Below are positions 61,422-64,000 of a stretch of DNA of 64,000 nt, piece after piece; within the stretch, counting starts at the first letter, position 1, and each line of letters starts with the position of its first letter. Position numbers and translations under genes: made by a program. Source of the stretch: Spirosoma linguale DSM 74 (GTDB taxonomy: Bacteria > Bacteroidota > Bacteroidia > Cytophagales > Spirosomataceae); the NCBI GenBank assembly GCA_000024525.1, contig CP001769.1, forward strand, positions 3,629,001 to 3,693,000. The letters are read 5' to 3'. The notes under the pieces are model-generated. The model was given only the letters and a program-made list of their open reading frames with translations. It was not told the origin of the DNA and did not search any database.

Positions 61422-64000
61422 TTAGAAGCTGGCGCGTAGCATTACCCCCATGGTGCGGAACGACGGGTTGTTACCAGCGTTATTGATGTTTTCGGCCCAG
61501 CGTGTACTCGAATTGGTTTGTTCGGCGTCCAGATCCTTAATAGTTCTGTAGATGAAGAACAGGTTACGACCAAATACCGACAGGGTCAGGTTCTGGGTAC
61601 CAATCTTACGGGTAATACTGGCCGGAATCCGATAGCCCAGCGAGATCTCTCTCATTTTTATGTACGTATTTTCCTTTACGTACAGCTCATAACGCGAGCT
61701 GCTGTACTGCGGTCCACCCCAGTTGTAGGTGTTATTGTAATACACAGCCTGAGAGATAATGTTGGTATTAGCTTCGCCGGTTGGCAGTACGCCATCCATT
61801 AACATACCGTCGTTATACACCACTTCACCGTTTGGCCCGGCAGAACCTGTAGTTGCAATGCCTTTACCGTTGGCATCTTTGTAGTAACGCAACCCGCCGT
61901 GCTCGGCGTCCATAGCAGTGAGGCTCTCCTCAGTCAGCCCGCGCGATGTCAACCAGTTGATACCCGTTGGCATAATAGAGCCACCATACCGGAAGTCAAC
62001 AACCACATCCAGATTGAAACCTTTGTAGCCTATGTTGTTCAGCAAGCCACCCGTCAGTTTTGGCATGGCGTTACCAGCCTTTATCCAGTTGGCACCATCG
62101 AGTTGGTAGATACCATTCGGCCCAACGACATTGCGTCCATCGGCATTTTTGAGAATACCATGCACATAAATATCGCCCATTGGCTGGCCAACCACCGAAC
62201 GAAGCTGAGCGGCATTGCCATCATAATCGGCGTGCAGCAGCTCGGTTGAGTTGTTGGTCAACTTCTCTACTTTGTTGCTGTTTTTAGCCAGATTCAACGT
62301 AACGTCCCAGTTCAGACCGTTAGGGTCCGCGCTTTTTAGGGCGGAAAAGTTAAGGGCCAGTTCGACACCCTGGTTTCTCAATGTACCGATGTTGGCCAGG
62401 ATCGACTTGGCACCGGATGTAGCGGCAATCGTTAACGGCAGAATCTGGTCAACAATCTGGGCGTTGTAATACGACAGGTCTACACCCAGCCGGTTCTTGA
62501 ACAGCTTGGCTTCCAGGCCGAACTCAAACTCATGTTTCTGCTCGGGACGGATCTTGTCGTTGCCATAGTCGCTGCTGATGTTGGTATACAATACCGAGCT
62601 GCCACCGGTTTGCTGGATGCTCAGGTTACCCTGGTTATAGGCATTATTGGCGCTATAGATGGTTGGGTAGTTACCCACAATACCCCACGAACCTCTCAGC
62701 TTGGCGTAGTCGATAACCGCCGGTAACCGGAACAGATCACTGAATACAAGGCTGGAGTTCAAAGACGGATACACGAAGGCGTTGTTACCCGGTGCGAGTG
62801 TAGACGTGCGGTCACGACGTAAGGTACCTTCGATAAAGAAGAAATTTTTGTAATCAAAGTTCACCGTACCCAGGAATGCATCCCGGATAGACTTGTCGCG
62901 GCTGTTGCTGCCGTTCGGTGTATTCACCGACGCGGAGATATCGAAGAAATTCTCGGTGCTCAGTCCTCCGTTAGTTGACCGGCCCACGTACGTATTCAGC
63001 ATCTTGTTGGCGGTATAGCCTCCCGATGCCATCACGGTTACGTCCGGATTCAGCTTTTTGGTATAGGTAAGCAACACATCACCATAGACATTACTGTACA
63101 GGTTGTTGTTCATGGCAAAGTAACCCGAGTAACCAAAGGCCAGAGGAATAGAACTCCGCTGCTTGTCTTCGAGCCGCTCAGATGTAAGGTCAGTACCAAT
63201 CCGGCCTCGGAGCTTCAGGTTGTCCAGAATTTGCCAATGCTGCGTGATGCTGGCAATAACCCGGTTGCTGTATTCATCATAGGTGTTGGCACGGGTGCTC
63301 CAAACGTAATCACCAATATCGCCTTTGAATCCGTTACGAATGATGTTCTCTTTGGGAGTCAGGCTTTGGTTGGTACCGGTTACATACTTATAGCCCTGGC
63401 TGGTCTGGTATTTATTGAAGTACCAATCGGCTGATTCGAACCGGTTCATCATCCCCGAGAAGTTGTTGATCATACGATCCACTTTAAAGGGCCGGTTGTG
63501 CGTGTATTGGTTTACGTAGTTGACCATCAGATCCGTTGTCAGCTTTTTGTTGAGACTAAAGCTGGCATTCAGGTTCATAATATTCTTTTCGTTTTTTGCC
63601 GCATAGCTAATCATGCCATTATCCTGCCGCGTGTACGAAAAGCGAATCGTCGAATTATCCGTTGCTTTGGAAACAGCCAGGTTGATGTTCGCGCTATTTG
63701 CGTTCTGGAACAAGTTGGCATAACTGTTATTGGATGCCACATAAGGCCGAATGACGCCATCAAAGGCCATAACCGGTTGTCCATCGAACTTGGGGCCGAA
63801 GTTAACCGTAGCACCCAACAGACCGCGGGTATCCCCTTTGCCATCTCCATCGGTATCGTATGAAATGAAACCATTGGCATCCTGCCCCCCATTGGCGTAG
63901 TTCTGGAAATAGCCAGGGCCTCTAACATTCTGGTAACGTGGCAGGTAAGCAATTTTATCGGCACTGTAGCTCGCGCTGAAATCAACGCCCAGCCCTTTGC
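61422..64000 (-). CDS. SusC/RagA-family TonB-linked transporter, C-terminal part (module 3)
   Basis: The frame is open from 61422 to the window edge at 64000; the TTG at 63818 is an internal codon and not a start. About 860 C-terminal residues are present, including the end of the plug region and most of the barrel, ending GVMLRASF. In the part before position 63818 the chain reads ISYDTDGDGKGDTR, an Asp/Gly-rich loop that resembles a calcium-binding DxDxDG motif. The N-terminal sandwich and plug lie outside the window. Confidence 0.92.
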   Translation of the reverse strand, partial: KGLGVDFSASYSADKIAYLPRYQNVRGPGYFQNYANGGQDANGFISYDTDGDGKGDTRGLLGATVNFGPKFDGQPVMAFDGVIRPYVASNNSYANLFQNANSANINLAVSKATDNSTIRFSYTRQDNGMISYAAKNEKNIMNLNASFSLNKKLTTDLMVNYVNQYTHNRPFKVDRMINNFSGMMNRFESADWYFNKYQTSQGYKYVTGTNQSLTPKENIIRNGFKGDIGDYVWSTRANTYDEYSNRVIASITQHWQILDNLKLRGRIGTDLTSERLEDKQRSSIPLAFGYSGYFAMNNNLYSNVYGDVLLTYTKKLNPDVTVMASGGYTANKMLNTYVGRSTNGGLSTENFFDISASVNTPNGSNSRDKSIRDAFLGTVNFDYKNFFFIEGTLRRDRTSTLAPGNNAFVYPSLNSSLVFSDLFRLPAVIDYAKLRGSWGIVGNYPTIYSANNAYNQGNLSIQQTGGSSVLYTNISSDYGNDKIRPEQKHEFEFGLEAKLFKNRLGVDLSYYNAQIVDQILPLTIAATSGAKSILANIGTLRNQGVELALNFSALKSADPNGLNWDVTLNLAKNSNKVEKLTNNSTELLHADYDGNAAQLRSVVGQPMGDIYVHGILKNADGRNVVGPNGIYQLDGANWIKAGNAMPKLTGGLLNNIGYKGFNLDVVVDFRYGGSIMPTGINWLTSRGLTEESLTAMDAEHGGLRYYKDANGKGIATTGSAGPNGEVVYNDGMLMDGVLPTGEANTNIISQAVYYNNTYNWGGPQYSSSRYELYVKENTYIKMREISLGYRIPASITRKIGTQNLTLSVFGRNLFFIYRTIKDLDAEQTNSSTRWAENINNAGNNPSFRTMGVMLRASF

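Noticed and set aside
61422..63818. A complete 798-residue SusC starting at 63818
   Set aside because: The codon is TTG within a frame that stays open to 64000 and encodes plug-proximal sequence.
1..64000. CRISPR arrays, tRNA and rRNA genes
   Set aside because: No regularly spaced repeats and no recognisable tRNA or rRNA motifs were seen on reading the intergenic regions.

Overview
The window is a piece of a Bacteroidota chromosome, most likely a Cytophagales bacterium close to Spirosoma; the genus is an inference from protein style, not a database match. The evidence is three SusC/SusD outer-membrane pairs, TAnnTTTG promoter elements with no obvious Shine-Dalgarno sites, the rsfS-ftsH block divergent from birA, and FG-GAP/ASPIC-UnbV proteins beside SusCD genes. 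No transposase, integrase, CRISPR array, tRNA or rRNA gene was found.

Positions 1-35,640 are mainly housekeeping. In order: the 3' end of polyphosphate kinase, a CNT nucleoside transporter, an acyl-CoA ligase, a small phosphodiesterase, rsfS-ftsH facing birA, a PafA-like phosphatase, a membrane hydroxylase, a polyprenyl diphosphate synthase and a patatin. Next come an envelope group (MBL hydrolase, glycerophosphodiesterase, Oar-like TonB receptor) and a long plus-strand run (selD, alpha/beta hydrolase, RsmI-like methyltransferase, MBL hydrolase, pssA, purS, fabH). After that are a CoA-binding protein, a NUMOD4/HNH protein, a 1282-residue orphan histidine kinase, a HesB-like protein, a translationally coupled TMEM220-like/HMG-CoA lyase pair and a TPR lipoprotein. 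An unannotated signal recognition particle RNA precedes galK, a fructose-6-phosphate aldolase-like gene and ftsE.

Positions 35,640-64,000 are surface and accessory genes. Two paralogous modules have the order SusC, SusD, large FG-GAP/ASPIC-UnbV protein. The second continues, with an ATGA overlap, into a vanadium haloperoxidase/PAP2 gene. A GH26 mannanase lies between the modules. A third SusC/SusD pair, cut by the window edge, is convergent with a secreted protein that combines a CxxCH cytochrome motif with FG-GAP repeats, next to a large secreted serine hydrolase. The repeated pairing of SusCD transporters with calcium-loop beta-propellers and redox enzymes is the best candidate here for an undescribed system.

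A second theme is intergenic structure. Nearly every convergent gene pair is separated by a long inverted repeat that fills the gap, and two of these gaps carry the same 45-bp palindromic core.
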